Shown here: piece by piece, positions 16,519 through 25,647 of the stretch
Layout: every line of letters begins with the position of its first letter
Numbering within the stretch: position 1 is the stretch's first letter
Source of the DNA: Fibrisoma limi BUZ 3
GTDB lineage: Bacteria > Bacteroidota > Bacteroidia > Cytophagales > Spirosomataceae
NCBI RefSeq assembly: GCF_000296815.2
Contig: NZ_CAIT01000009.1
Coordinates: 1,302,001 to 1,366,000, forward strand
Reading direction: 5' to 3'
Length of the DNA: 64,000 nucleotides
The notes under the pieces: generated by a model
The model's database searches: none
The model's input: only the letters and a program-made list of their open reading frames with translations
Told to the model about the DNA's origin: nothing
Made by a program: the position numbers and the translations under genes

Positions 16519-17868
16519 TCAGATCATTCCGCGGGCTTTTAGCTCCAGGTATTTATTGACCGTATCGGCCGTCAGATTTCGGGGTGCCGTCAGGATCGTC
16601 TGGATGCCGTATTGTTGTAGCTCCTTCACGATTTGCTTCTTCTCGAACGCAAACTTTTCGCCAATCGTCTTGAGATAAATCTGCTCCGTGTCGGTTGCCG
16701 GTTGGTCCAGCAGACTACGCAGTTCCGTGTTCTCAAAGAAAATAACCAGCAACAAGTGGTCTTTCGCTAACCGGCGGAGATAAGGCAACTGCCGGTGCAT
16801 GGCGCTCACCGTTTCGAAGTTAGTGAACAACAACAATAAACTCCGCTGGCGTATGTTCGTACGAACAGCCGTATACAAGGCTTCGTAATCTGATTCCAGA
16901 AAGCGTGTCTTCTGCCGGTAAAGCAGTTCCAGAATCTTCAGCATGTGGCCCGTACGGCGGTCGGCGGGGAGCAACTGGCCCACCCGATCCGAAAACGTCA
17001 GGATACCAGCCCGATCCTGCTTGATGAGGGCAATATTGCTCAGCACCAGCGAGGCATTGATGGCATAATCAAGCAGGGTAAGCCCTTCGAACGGCGACCG
17101 CATCACGCGGCCTTTGTCAATCAGGCAATACACCGGCTGCGAGCGCTCATCCTGGTAGGCGTTCGTCATCAGTGTGGCCCCACCGGCATCCGTCCGGCGT
17201 GCCGTAGCTTTCCAGTTCACCGTCCGGACATCGTCGCCGGTTGAATAAGGGCGCACCTGCTCAAACTCCATGCTGTGACCGATCCGTCGGATGCGCTTAA
17301 TGCCTACCTCGTTCAGGCGATTGGTAGCGGCCAGCAGTTCATACTGGCGCATTTGCAGAAATGATGGGTACACAGCCACCATCCTTTCCTTCTCGAACTG
17401 AAACCGCCGTTTCAGCAGTCCAAGCGGAGTCAGCACAAAAACGTTGACCGCGCCGAAACTGTATTCACCCCGACGCGTTGGCCGGAGTTCATACCGGATA
17501 GCCTGGGTTTCGCGGGGTTTCAGCCGTACCTTGAACAGAACGTCCCGGCGCTGAAACTGAAAGGGGATTTCGTCAATCACGTCTGCATCGGCCCGAAATG
17601 GGTAGCGGTTTTCGACGTAGATCGTCAACGGATTTTCGTCTCCGTTCGAGAGCCGGTCGGGCACCTCGCGACGGGCAAAAAACGGAGTATTGGCCGAACG
17701 AAACAACGCCAGTCCATCCAGTAATAACAGGATCACAAACACCACAAAAGCTACCTGAGCCACCGGAAACAAGACTGGCAAACCGTAGGCAGCTACAAAC
17801 AGCAGCACAAACCCGATAAGAATTGACCAGGTGCGGGAGGAAATGAACAGGGCACGTAGCGTTTTCAA
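16519..17868 (-). CDS. DUF58 domain-containing membrane protein
   Basis: A 449-residue protein with two N-terminal membrane spans (about 12-32 and 35-55), then a beta domain, then the DUF58 signature G211DDVRTVNWKATARR followed by a von Willebrand A-like fold (PVYCLIDKGRVM). DUF58 proteins are nearly always encoded with MoxR AAA+ ATPases, and together they are thought to act as chaperone-like assembly or stress systems at the membrane. Here it is the last gene of the minus-strand cluster. Its ATG overlaps the stop of the YhcG-like gene by 4 bp (ATGA), implying translational coupling. Confidence 0.9.
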   Translation of the reverse strand: MKTLRALFISSRTWSILIGFVLLFVAAYGLPVLFPVAQVAFVVFVILLLLDGLALFRSANTPFFARREVPDRLSNGDENPLTIYVENRYPFRADADVIDEIPFQFQRRDVLFKVRLKPRETQAIRYELRPTRRGEYSFGAVNVFVLTPLGLLKRRFQFEKERMVAVYPSFLQMRQYELLAATNRLNEVGIKRIRRIGHSMEFEQVRPYSTGDDVRTVNWKATARRTDAGGATLMTNAYQDERSQPVYCLIDKGRVMRSPFEGLTLLDYAINASLVLSNIALIKQDRAGILTFSDRVGQLLPADRRTGHMLKILELLYRQKTRFLESDYEALYTAVRTNIRQRSLLLLFTNFETVSAMHRQLPYLRRLAKDHLLLVIFFENTELRSLLDQPATDTEQIYLKTIGEKFAFEKKQIVKELQQYGIQTILTAPRNLTADTVNKYLELKARGMI

Positions 17869-18881
17869 GAAATGCGGTGATTTTGTTCTAACAACAGTTT
17901 ATCCCGTTCGATTTCGGCCTTCAACTCGTCTTCGGTTGGAAGTACGAGTTTGTACTTTGACGCAAACAAGTGTTGACTGCCGTTCAAAACGGAATATTTG
18001 ACGACGGTTTCGTTTTTTTCCGTGCACAGAATCAAGCCAATTGTTGGGTTATCGCCGGGCTGTTTATGCTGGTCTTCGTACATCCTGACGTACATATCCA
18101 TCTGGCCAACATCCTGATGCGTCAGTTTGCCCATCTTTAAATCTAATAGTACGAAGCATTTCAGAATGAAGTTATAGAAGACCAGATCAACCCGAAACTC
18201 CTCATCATCGGCACTCAGCCGCTGCTGCCGGGCAACGAACGCAAAACCTTTTCCTAACTCCAGCATAAATTGTTGCAGATTATCCAGCAGTGCCTGCTCC
18301 AGGTCCTTCTCATAGATTTTCCAATTCGGCTTCAGGTCCAGAAACTCCAGTACGTATGGGTCTTTGAGAATATCTTTCGGATCAATTTGCAAAGGGCGAG
18401 TTTTTTCGGCGGCTTCCTGTTTAATAACCGGTCGGTCAGCTTCGCGGGTGGCTAGCAGGCGTTCGTAGTAGAACGCATTGATTTGCCGTTCCAATGCACG
18501 ACTGCTCCAATTTTGCTCGGCCGCTTCATGCATGTACCATTCGCGGGCCTGGATGTTTGTTACCTTTGATAACTGGCGATAATGCGTCCAGCTTAATTCG
18601 TGACGCAATGCGTCACGAATCGGAAAAGCATTGTAAAAGAGCCTTATGTAACGTAGGTTGCTCTCATCAAATCCCTTCCCAAAATCTTCGGTCAGTCGGG
18701 TAGCTAAGTGCTTCAATAAACTGGCTCCATACTCAGCCCGGTGTTTGCCTTCCTGTTCTTCATGAACAATGATGCAGCCGATGTGCCAATAGGCCTCAAC
18801 CATAGTGAAGTTAACAGCGCGAACGGTGTTCTTACGCGCTGTGTCAAGTACAGCCCTGATACTTTGATAAATAGTCTCCAT
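17865..18881 (-). CDS. YhcG/DUF1016 family PDDEXK nuclease
   Basis: A 338-residue protein with the DUF1016 N-terminal domain (about 5-150: YWHIGCIIVHEEQEG, YGASLLKHLATRLTEDFGKGFDESNLRYIR) and a C-terminal PDDEXK nuclease domain. The putative active site is D232 in RVDLVFYN and the D247-L-K249 of LLDLKMG. Family members are predicted nucleases found with restriction-modification or stress genes; their exact role is unknown. It is soluble and cytoplasmic. The gene is odd in its place: it separates moxR from DUF58, which are usually adjacent, and is coupled to DUF58 by a 4-bp overlap. The 114 bp upstream, before moxR ends, may hold its own promoter. Confidence 0.88.
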   Translation of the reverse strand: METIYQSIRAVLDTARKNTVRAVNFTMVEAYWHIGCIIVHEEQEGKHRAEYGASLLKHLATRLTEDFGKGFDESNLRYIRLFYNAFPIRDALRHELSWTHYRQLSKVTNIQAREWYMHEAAEQNWSSRALERQINAFYYERLLATREADRPVIKQEAAEKTRPLQIDPKDILKDPYVLEFLDLKPNWKIYEKDLEQALLDNLQQFMLELGKGFAFVARQQRLSADDEEFRVDLVFYNFILKCFVLLDLKMGKLTHQDVGQMDMYVRMYEDQHKQPGDNPTIGLILCTEKNETVVKYSVLNGSQHLFASKYKLVLPTEDELKAEIERDKLLLEQNHRIS

Positions 18882-18995
18882 ATTTCGTTACGGTAAGTGA
18901 GTACGGATTACGGCGATGATGAGCGTCATGCCGACTGGAAACGGCGGGTAAACGCTCACGCCGTCAGTAGATAACCAGGGCTACCCGAACACTTT

Positions 18996-19985
18996 TCAGC
19001 GCGGCACTTCCACTTTCTGTAACAACTGTGCAATCACGTCATCGGCGGTCCCCCCTTCCATCTCACGCTCGGGGGTCAGCAGCACCCGGTGACGCAGCAC
19101 CGGCGCGGCAAGTTCCTGCACATCTTCGGGCGTAATGAAGTCACGGCCCCGGAGCGTAGCCAGGGCTTTGGCACTATTCAGCAACGCTACGGACGCCCGG
19201 GGGGATGCGCCCAGATACAGCGATTTGTTCGCCCGCGTCGACTGCACAATCTGGGCTATGTAGTCGAATAGCTTGTCTTCCACATGAACCTGATGTACCT
19301 GGCTGCGTAGACTTGCTAACTGTTCAGCCGACAAAACGGACGTTACGGCGTCAACCGCATCCGTCAGGTTCCGGTGGCCGGCACTCCGGCGTTCGTGATG
19401 ACCGCGGAGGATGTTCACTTCTTCGGCCTGGGCTGGGTAGCCAACCACAATCTTGAACAGGAACCGGTCCAGTTGCGCTTCGGGCAGGCGGTACGTCCCC
19501 TCCTGCTCAATCGGGTTTTGCGTCGCCAGCACCATAAACGGCTCGTCGAGTCGGTACGTGGTACCATCGTTGGTCACCTGGCGTTCTTCCATGACCTCAA
19601 ACAGAGCGGCCTGGGTTTTGGCCGGAGCCCGGTTGATCTCGTCGATCAGCACGATGTTGGAAAAAATAGGCCCCTGCTTGAAGGTAAAATCGCCGGTTTT
19701 AAGTGTAAAAACCGACGTACCTAATACGTCGGATGGCATCAGGTCGGGCGTAAACTGAATCCGGCTGAACTGCACGGAAATAGTTTTAGCCAGCAGTTTG
19801 GCCGTAAGGGTTTTGGCAACGCCCGGTACCCCTTCAATCAGGACGTGGCCATCGGCGAGCAGAGCCGTCAGTAATAGGTCAATGGTCTGCTGCTGACCGA
19901 CAATAACTTTACCAACCTCGGTGCGGATTGCATCAACGGCGACTGTTAAACTGGTTAAATCCAGACGAGTTTCAAGCGGAGTCAT
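18996..19985 (-). CDS. MoxR family AAA+ ATPase
   Basis: A 329-residue ATPase. The Walker A is GVPGVAKT (K58), the Walker B is IVLIDEINRAPAKTQ, and LATQNPIEQEGTYRLPEAQLDRF carries the MoxR-type sensor region. It is cytoplasmic, probably hexameric, and is expected to act on the membrane proteins encoded beside it, using the vWA-like DUF58 protein as a partner. It belongs to the cluster that runs from the SpoIIM gene at 24715 down to DUF58 at 16519. Confidence 0.95.
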   Translation of the reverse strand: MTPLETRLDLTSLTVAVDAIRTEVGKVIVGQQQTIDLLLTALLADGHVLIEGVPGVAKTLTAKLLAKTISVQFSRIQFTPDLMPSDVLGTSVFTLKTGDFTFKQGPIFSNIVLIDEINRAPAKTQAALFEVMEERQVTNDGTTYRLDEPFMVLATQNPIEQEGTYRLPEAQLDRFLFKIVVGYPAQAEEVNILRGHHERRSAGHRNLTDAVDAVTSVLSAEQLASLRSQVHQVHVEDKLFDYIAQIVQSTRANKSLYLGASPRASVALLNSAKALATLRGRDFITPEDVQELAAPVLRHRVLLTPEREMEGGTADDVIAQLLQKVEVPR

Positions 19986-20035
19986 AGATGGTTGCCCGAC
20001 CGGGATTGAACTGATTTGATCAGATCAATTCCGGT

Positions 20036-21217
20036 TTAGGTAGTTTGGTTGAATTTTTCAATTGCACGGTTCAGGGTAAGCAAATCATATTCCGACAGCG
20101 AAATACTCGCCTGAGCGTTCCGTATCATGCGTACCAGTTCGGCCGTTTCCTCCATCGAGACGCCACTTTTGCGAGCCAGCGTTTCAGTAAATTCCCGGTC
20201 CAGTACGGTGGTGTTCAAGCCGTAGCGTTCGCGGAGTTCGGTCAGAAAATACTGCATTCTTTTGCGGGCCATGTTGTCATGATCACCCTGCTGAAAATAC
20301 AACCGACCGACCGTCTTTACAAAATCCAGGGAGGTATTCTGGGGCGGCTCCACCACCGGAATTACCCGCTGCGTCCGTTTCCCGGCGAAAATAGCGTACA
20401 TAATCAGACCGACAACGACCAGATAATACGCCCAGTTCAGGGCCGGCTGCGTTCGGACGTACCGAAGAATCGACTGTTGCTCTTCATCAAAGCGGCCCTG
20501 TTTCTGGTATTCGTCCCAGTAGGTCGGCAAAGCGGGCAGGTACGATATCGCCTTGAACGCATAATCCGACGTTTTAGAACTCAGTACGTAGTAGTTTGTG
20601 AAGGCCAGCGGTAGATTATGAATCAGGAATTGCCCTTTTCCGTACGGCACCCGAATGAATACCGGCTCCCCCCGGGCATTGCGCCCCAGAACGGTTATGT
20701 TCTGCGGTTTGGTTAACCTCAGAAAATTCCGGCCGTCGTCGTGGAAGAAGTTGTAGCCCCCCGACTTACGCAGATTTGGATTCACGAAATTGTTGACCAG
20801 CGTCGTATCGCTCAGGATAGGCGCTTTCACTTCGGCTTTAAAACCCAGCACCCGGCCCAGGCTATCGGGTACGTAATAGGCTGAAACAAGCACGTTGTTC
20901 CCCTTCCGGACATAGGCGAACAGTTGCCGGAGGTCGTTACCGTCTACGTTGAAGTCGCGGCAAATGAACACGTAGTTACTCCGGGCGGGCAGTTGCGATT
21001 CGGTCAGGTGGTTATAGACCGGCAGCCGCACCGTACGGACACTAGGTTGTTGCATAGCCTCAGGCAGCAGGTCATACAGCACCTTGGTTCCAAACGGGAT
21101 CTTGTCGTCGTTTTCATACGTCGGCTGCCAGTTGATGGGCTTGGGTCGGTAGTATTCAAACAACGCGTAGACCAGTATGGTCGCCAGCAGAATAAGGAGG
21201 TATTTGTTCGGTCTCAA
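20036..21217 (-). CDS. DUF4350 domain-containing membrane protein
   Basis: A 393-residue protein with an N-terminal membrane span (about 5-22). A periplasmic DUF4350 region follows (TKVLYDLLPEAM, VFICRDFNVDGNDLRQLFAYVRKGNNVLVSA), then a second span near 268-285 and a cytoplasmic tail. This is the usual DUF4350 form next to moxR. The start codon appears to be TTG at 21217, 12 bp after the stop of the DUF4129 gene; no ATG fits. The role is unknown beyond membership of this membrane cluster. Confidence 0.85.
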   Translation of the reverse strand: MRPNKYLLILLATILVYALFEYYRPKPINWQPTYENDDKIPFGTKVLYDLLPEAMQQPSVRTVRLPVYNHLTESQLPARSNYVFICRDFNVDGNDLRQLFAYVRKGNNVLVSAYYVPDSLGRVLGFKAEVKAPILSDTTLVNNFVNPNLRKSGGYNFFHDDGRNFLRLTKPQNITVLGRNARGEPVFIRVPYGKGQFLIHNLPLAFTNYYVLSSKTSDYAFKAISYLPALPTYWDEYQKQGRFDEEQQSILRYVRTQPALNWAYYLVVVGLIMYAIFAGKRTQRVIPVVEPPQNTSLDFVKTVGRLYFQQGDHDNMARKRMQYFLTELRERYGLNTTVLDREFTETLARKSGVSMEETAELVRMIRNAQASISLSEYDLLTLNRAIEKFNQTT

Positions 21218-21229
21218 CGGTCTGGTTGG

Positions 21230-22012
21230 TTAATCACGTACCGGCTGTTTCGCCCAAAAAAATTGCCGGAATTCACTGCTTATCTGAGCATATCTGGCTT
21301 CATCTACGGGAAAGTCGCCGTACCAGACGTACTCAAACTGTTGCGTCAGGGCTTCGAAATCGGCCTGGAGCGGTGAGCCAGCCAGTTCGTACACGTACTG
21401 GCGGTTGGTCTTGTCGGGTTTATAGGTAATCCACTCCTGATCCGTCAGTTGTTTCAGCGTTTTTAAATACAGCAGCCGCACCGCCAGCCGGAAATTGCGT
21501 TGGGCCACGGCTGCGTCGATGGCCTCGTCGAAATTGATGGCGTGGATGTTCTCACTCAGCGTTTCATAGTCCAGATCAGTGGCCTGCGCTTTGCCGGGAA
21601 ACAGGAAGCCCAAGACCTCGGCTTTACGGAGCAGGTAAACAACCAGGGCCGCGATGACCGCCAGCATCACGTATTGCCAAACGTTCTGGTACGAGTCGCT
21701 GCGGAGAAAATCACTGATTTTACCCCATATCCATTGCCAGAGCCGGGCAAGCGGATTGTCGGGCGGAGCCGGGTCGCTGTCATACTGGTAGTCCCGGTCG
21801 TCGCGGTAGTCGCTCAGTCGGTCCTCAGACGGATACCGCACACGCGGTCTCTGGCTCCTATCATCCTGACCCTCAACAACGCGTTGTGGCTGAGGCTTGG
21901 TCGTCTGAGCAGTGGCCGGTACTGATGCTACGAACCAGCCCAGCAGCAGCATGTACAGCACAAATCGCCTGCCCGTTACGCCAGCTAGTTTCTTAAAAAT
22001 CACCTTCATCAT
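21230..22012 (-). CDS. DUF4129 domain-containing membrane protein
   Basis: About 261 residues. A signal-like N-terminus, an acidic/Arg-rich periplasmic segment (DDRSQRPRVRYPSEDRLSDYRDD), one membrane span (about 133-150: YVMLAVIAALVVYLL), then the helical DUF4129 domain (AVAQRNFRLAVRLLYLKTLKQL, DFEALTQQFEYVWYGDFPVDEARYAQI). The ATG at 22012 (or 22009) is preferred over the longer frame, and it overlaps the upstream gene by 20 bp, consistent with translational coupling. Function unknown; it is a regular member of RDD/SpoIIM/MoxR clusters. Confidence 0.85.
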   Translation of the reverse strand: MMKVIFKKLAGVTGRRFVLYMLLLGWFVASVPATAQTTKPQPQRVVEGQDDRSQRPRVRYPSEDRLSDYRDDRDYQYDSDPAPPDNPLARLWQWIWGKISDFLRSDSYQNVWQYVMLAVIAALVVYLLRKAEVLGFLFPGKAQATDLDYETLSENIHAINFDEAIDAAVAQRNFRLAVRLLYLKTLKQLTDQEWITYKPDKTNRQYVYELAGSPLQADFEALTQQFEYVWYGDFPVDEARYAQISSEFRQFFWAKQPVRD

Positions 22013-22874
22013 TAGCACGCGGTTGAGCCGGTGAGGTACCGATGGAGTCGATGGCCGACAGCAGTCCCCGCCCCTCCTGCCGTTCAACCAGATTTGTGTA
22101 TTGAAACCCTATGGCGATAAAAATCAAACTGTTCAGCAACGCCTGACCAACCGTACTGATCACGTTGGCTACTACAACCCAGACACGCGACAGGTCGGGC
22201 AGCAGGTCAGCCGCCACCAATCCGCTGATGATGGTACTCGGCATGGAGAACAACAGCCCCATAATGCCCACGATAATACCCATGACAATCAGCAGCCCAA
22301 ATGTTGACCACCACTTTTCGCGGATTAGCTTAAAGCAACGGTCCCAGGTCTGGCCGAAATCAGTCCCCTCGAAGGACGTAACGACCAGCGCCAGCGAAAA
22401 GACAACCGCTACGTAGATGCCGGGAATAAAGAAAAATAAAAACCCGATGAACGTAATGATCGACCCGAGCACCGAAATAATTAATCCGCGGCCCATTACC
22501 GGCTGCACTTCGGTCCAGACATCCGCTACGATTACCGGGCCACCTTTTGTCCGCTCATACAGCTTCATGTGCGCGTAGGTAATGAGCGCGACCATCAGAT
22601 TAGCCAGCACACTGGCCAGTACCGTCAGCCAGAACACCGGCGAGAAGAACATACCAGCAAGGCCGATGACCTTAAAGCTCGCACCTTCGTCCGTCGGTCG
22701 CGAAAATTCCAGGATATTGGACTGTATGATGCCCGACATAATCCCCGATGCCAGCGCTACCGGACCGGCAATGTACAGCAACGCCAGGCTTAGGCTACGA
22801 AACTGCTGCGTCAGGTATGTGAAGGTGGCGTTTGTCTTGTCGCCGAAGTCACGTTGTTGAAAAAGCTGAATCAT
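21993..22874 (-). CDS. Polytopic membrane protein, first of a paralogous pair
   Basis: A 293-residue protein with about six hydrophobic segments. It starts MIQLFQQRDFGDKTNATFTYLTQQFRSL, a short cytoplasmic arm before the first span. Layout and motifs parallel the next gene upstream (for instance FFFIPGIYVAVVFSLALVVTSFE here and CFLIPGIYCAVVLSLITFVVMRE there), so the two arose by tandem duplication. I recognise no named family with certainty (DUF4013/YciC-like integral membrane proteins are the nearest impression). It is a member of the MoxR membrane cluster. Confidence 0.75.
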   Translation of the reverse strand: MIQLFQQRDFGDKTNATFTYLTQQFRSLSLALLYIAGPVALASGIMSGIIQSNILEFSRPTDEGASFKVIGLAGMFFSPVFWLTVLASVLANLMVALITYAHMKLYERTKGGPVIVADVWTEVQPVMGRGLIISVLGSIITFIGFLFFFIPGIYVAVVFSLALVVTSFEGTDFGQTWDRCFKLIREKWWSTFGLLIVMGIIVGIMGLLFSMPSTIISGLVAADLLPDLSRVWVVVANVISTVGQALLNSLIFIAIGFQYTNLVERQEGRGLLSAIDSIGTSPAQPRANDEGDF

Positions 22875-22898
22875 GAGGAGATAAAGTTGATGGGTGAT

Positions 22899-23774
22899 TT
22901 ATTCGTCGGCCGGATGGGGCTGCTGATCTGGCATAATGCCGATGGCCTCTACCTGATTAAGCAGTCCGATGCTTTCTTTCTGCTCCAGCAGGCTATAATA
23001 CTGGAACGCGAGGGCCAGGTAGAGCGGAGCACTGAGCAAGGCACCAAAAACACCCATCACTGTATTGATTACCACCTGAATTAAGGGATTCGCGAAATAA
23101 TAACGCCCCAACGCAGCCACAACAATTGCGTTCGTGCCCGTATGCACAACGAAGTTGATACCCCACATAATCAGGATAAGGCCCAGGGTCAGCCACCAGT
23201 TGCCGGCAATCAGGGCAAAACAACGGCGTATGGCACTAACCAGCCCCAGGTCTTCGCGCATGACGACGAAGGTGATCAAACTCAGAACAACAGCGCAGTA
23301 GATGCCAGGTATCAGAAAACACACCAGCCCAACCATCACCAGTAACCCACTCGCCAGCGCAACAGGCACCACCCTGAACCATTTTGCTTCGAACCAGTTC
23401 ATGACACTGCTGAACGTAATGGACTCACCCGAATTCTCTTCATAGCTGAGTACGTGGCTGTACACAATCATGCTCAACAGTACCCCACTCAGCAAGGACA
23501 AAACCAGGATAACCCAATAGGAAGGGGTTACAAGAGGTCCCATCAACCCCCAGTACGTGGATCGCCCCGTCGGCATGGATATTGTCGTTCGGGCGCGTAG
23601 GATCAACCCCATCTGAAACACCCGCGTAGCAATGCTCACCAACAGGCTCATGATGCCGGCTACCACCAGCATGGGGGGCAACAGAGTTCGGTAATGCCGG
23701 ACGAGGTACTCGAACGATACGTTGAGTAACTCCGTAAAATTTCGTCGGCGATGGAGTATGATCGGCTGATTCAT
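22899..23774 (-). CDS. Polytopic membrane protein, second of a paralogous pair
   Basis: A 291-residue paralogue of the gene at 21993. It opens with the same kind of arm (MNQPIILHRRRNFTELLNVSFEYLVRHYRTLLPP) and shows about six membrane spans, with the LIPGIYCAVVLSL motif in the middle. The last few residues are hydrophilic. Its ATG overlaps the stop of the SpoIIM gene by 4 bp, so the two are translationally coupled. Function unknown; the duplication suggests a hetero-oligomeric membrane complex, which is an inference. Confidence 0.75.
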   Translation of the reverse strand: MNQPIILHRRRNFTELLNVSFEYLVRHYRTLLPPMLVVAGIMSLLVSIATRVFQMGLILRARTTISMPTGRSTYWGLMGPLVTPSYWVILVLSLLSGVLLSMIVYSHVLSYEENSGESITFSSVMNWFEAKWFRVVPVALASGLLVMVGLVCFLIPGIYCAVVLSLITFVVMREDLGLVSAIRRCFALIAGNWWLTLGLILIMWGINFVVHTGTNAIVVAALGRYYFANPLIQVVINTVMGVFGALLSAPLYLALAFQYYSLLEQKESIGLLNQVEAIGIMPDQQPHPADE

Positions 23775-24715
23775 GAACGGAAACGACGGTTGAGCTGGAT
23801 GGGATAGATGATAAAATACCAGACGATGAAAGCCGCCGACACCAGAATGATGCCGGCACTGACGACCGGTGGTAAGGTTAGTCGGGTAACGAAGCTTTCG
23901 AGGAAACCGGCCGTAATGAAGATTGGCACCAGGCCAACCGCAATTTTAAGCCCTTGTTTGATACCCCGCCTGAATGACACCAGCCGCGGATACGTCCCCG
24001 GAAACAGCAGGCTATTCCCCACCGTCAGCCCGGCACAGCCCGCGATGATAATTGCCGAAATTTCGAGGGTTCCGTGAATCCAGATTTTTAGTACCGACTC
24101 GAGCAGTAAACCACGTTCGTGGAAAAAGTACTGAAATGACCCGAGCATGACACCATTGAAAAACAGCATCGCCATGGTGCCAACCGACGCAAACAGCCCG
24201 AACACGAACGTACGGAAGGACACGAAAATATTGTTGAGCGTGATCTGCAAAAACATCGTTGCCTGATCGTCGCTGTTGTAAACGCCCAAGGGGTCACCTT
24301 TCTTAATGTTCTCCAGGGTCATGTTCACGTACTGATCGCCCAGAATCAGCCGTACGAATGTGTTATCATGAGCAGCCGAAACCCAGCCCAGCAGGCCGGC
24401 CACAAAAAATATAAGGAACGAGATGAACAGCAATCGGTGCGACTGTCGGAACAGGAAAGGCAGCTCATACGTCCAGAACGTCAGGAAGCGGTTGCGATCG
24501 TCGCGCCGATTCTGCATCAGGCCCCGGTGCATCTGCGCGGCTAAACCGTTGAGGTAACGCGTTACGGTCGAGTCTGGATAAAACGTTCGGGCGTACGACA
24601 GATCGTCGGTCAGTTCTACGTAACGGGCCGTCAGTTCGTCCGGATCGTTGGTCGGGTTCTGCTCAATGTCGCGCCATTTGTCCGTATTGCGTTTAACGAA
24701 AGCAGCTTCGCGCAT
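23771..24715 (-). CDS. SpoIIM/DUF95 family membrane protein
   Basis: A 314-residue protein of the stage II sporulation protein M family. The soluble N-terminus (REAAFVKRNTDKWRDIE, then a helical region to about 100) precedes five or six membrane spans. The conserved TLNNIFVSFRTFVFGLF and IWIHGTLEISAIIIAGCAGLTVG blocks are diagnostic. The organism is not a spore former; in Bacteroidota this protein is found with RDD proteins and MoxR clusters and has no settled function. It is the first gene of the minus-strand cluster and is divergent from the RDD gene. Confidence 0.9.
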   Translation of the reverse strand: MREAAFVKRNTDKWRDIEQNPTNDPDELTARYVELTDDLSYARTFYPDSTVTRYLNGLAAQMHRGLMQNRRDDRNRFLTFWTYELPFLFRQSHRLLFISFLIFFVAGLLGWVSAAHDNTFVRLILGDQYVNMTLENIKKGDPLGVYNSDDQATMFLQITLNNIFVSFRTFVFGLFASVGTMAMLFFNGVMLGSFQYFFHERGLLLESVLKIWIHGTLEISAIIIAGCAGLTVGNSLLFPGTYPRLVSFRRGIKQGLKIAVGLVPIFITAGFLESFVTRLTLPPVVSAGIILVSAAFIVWYFIIYPIQLNRRFRS

Positions 24716-24823
24716 AGGTGATTTGGTTGAGAGTTGGCCCGTCCACTGTGTATCAACGGCTAGTTACTATACTGCGATTGAAAAATTGGCGATTTTTATG
24801 CGAACGGCAAAGTATAAGCGTGC

Positions 24824-24831
24824 TAATTTTG
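24824..24831 (+). promoter_or_regulatory. Candidate -7 box of the RDD gene
   Basis: TAATTTTG (perfect TAnnTTTG) lies 68 bp before the RDD start in the divergent promoter region. On the other strand a TATACTTTGC, with one extra base of spacing, lies just beside it (about 24807-24816) and could serve the SpoIIM operon. Confidence 0.35.
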
Positions 24832-24898
24832 TAAAGCAGGTGAACCAATGCCAATAAACCGTTGACGATTGCTCTCTGCCCACTCATACCGCGTTCTC

Positions 24899-25594
24899 AT
24901 GTCCGTTACTATCCAGACCTCCCAAAACGTTCAGTTAGAGTACGAACCGGCCAGCGTCGGCGATCGAATTTTAGCTACGCTACTGGATTATCTGATCTTT
25001 CTGGGGTGGATCGTTCTAACGCTTGGGGTTCCGGCAGCGCTGGATATCCGGCCAGGTAATTTCTACGTCGGACTTATTGCGATCCTGCCCATTTTCCTCT
25101 ACGATCTGGTTTGCGAATGGCTGCTCAACGGACGTAGTGTCGGCAAAATTGCCATGGGCATCCGGGTCGTCATGCTGGATGGTTCACAGCCGGGTCTGGG
25201 CGCTTACCTGCTGCGGTGGCTGCTGCGCATTGTCGACACAAGGCTCTTCGGTGGGCTGGTTGCGGTGATTGCCATTGCAGCCAACGGCAAAGGACAGCGC
25301 GTTGGGGATATTGCCGCCGGCACAACCGTCGTTAAACTTAAACCGGCGGTATCGCTCAATGATGTCGTGTATCAGCCCCTGCGAACGGACTACTACGTGC
25401 AGTTTCCGGATGTGCGGCTGCTGTCGGACCGCGACATTGCCATCGTGCGTGAAGCCCTGCGCCGGGGCGACGCCACTGTGCAGGACCGCACCGCCGAAAA
25501 GATTAAAGAAGTGACCGGCATCCGGAGCGACTTACACAGCCGTGCGTTTCTGGAAACGATCGTCAGTGATTATCAGTTTTTAACAACACAGTAA
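24899..25594 (+). CDS. RDD family membrane protein
   Basis: A protein of about 231 residues with an RDD domain: YEPASVGDRILATLLDYLIFLGW opens the first membrane span, and GRSVGKIAMGIRVV and AANGKGQRVGDIAAGTTVVK are the conserved later blocks. A soluble C-terminal tail of about 80 residues follows. RDD proteins are integral membrane proteins of uncertain function, some linked to ion transport. I chose the ATG at 24899 (MSVTIQTSQNVQLEYEP) over an upstream alternative. It is divergent from the SpoIIM gene and belongs to the same conserved neighbourhood. Confidence 0.9.
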   Translation: MSVTIQTSQNVQLEYEPASVGDRILATLLDYLIFLGWIVLTLGVPAALDIRPGNFYVGLIAILPIFLYDLVCEWLLNGRSVGKIAMGIRVVMLDGSQPGLGAYLLRWLLRIVDTRLFGGLVAVIAIAANGKGQRVGDIAAGTTVVKLKPAVSLNDVVYQPLRTDYYVQFPDVRLLSDRDIAIVREALRRGDATVQDRTAEKIKEVTGIRSDLHSRAFLETIVSDYQFLTTQ

Positions 25595-25647
25595 ACCGTC
25601 CAGGTCAGGCCGCGACGGCGGACCGTTCCAGCCTGGCCCAGCCAATT

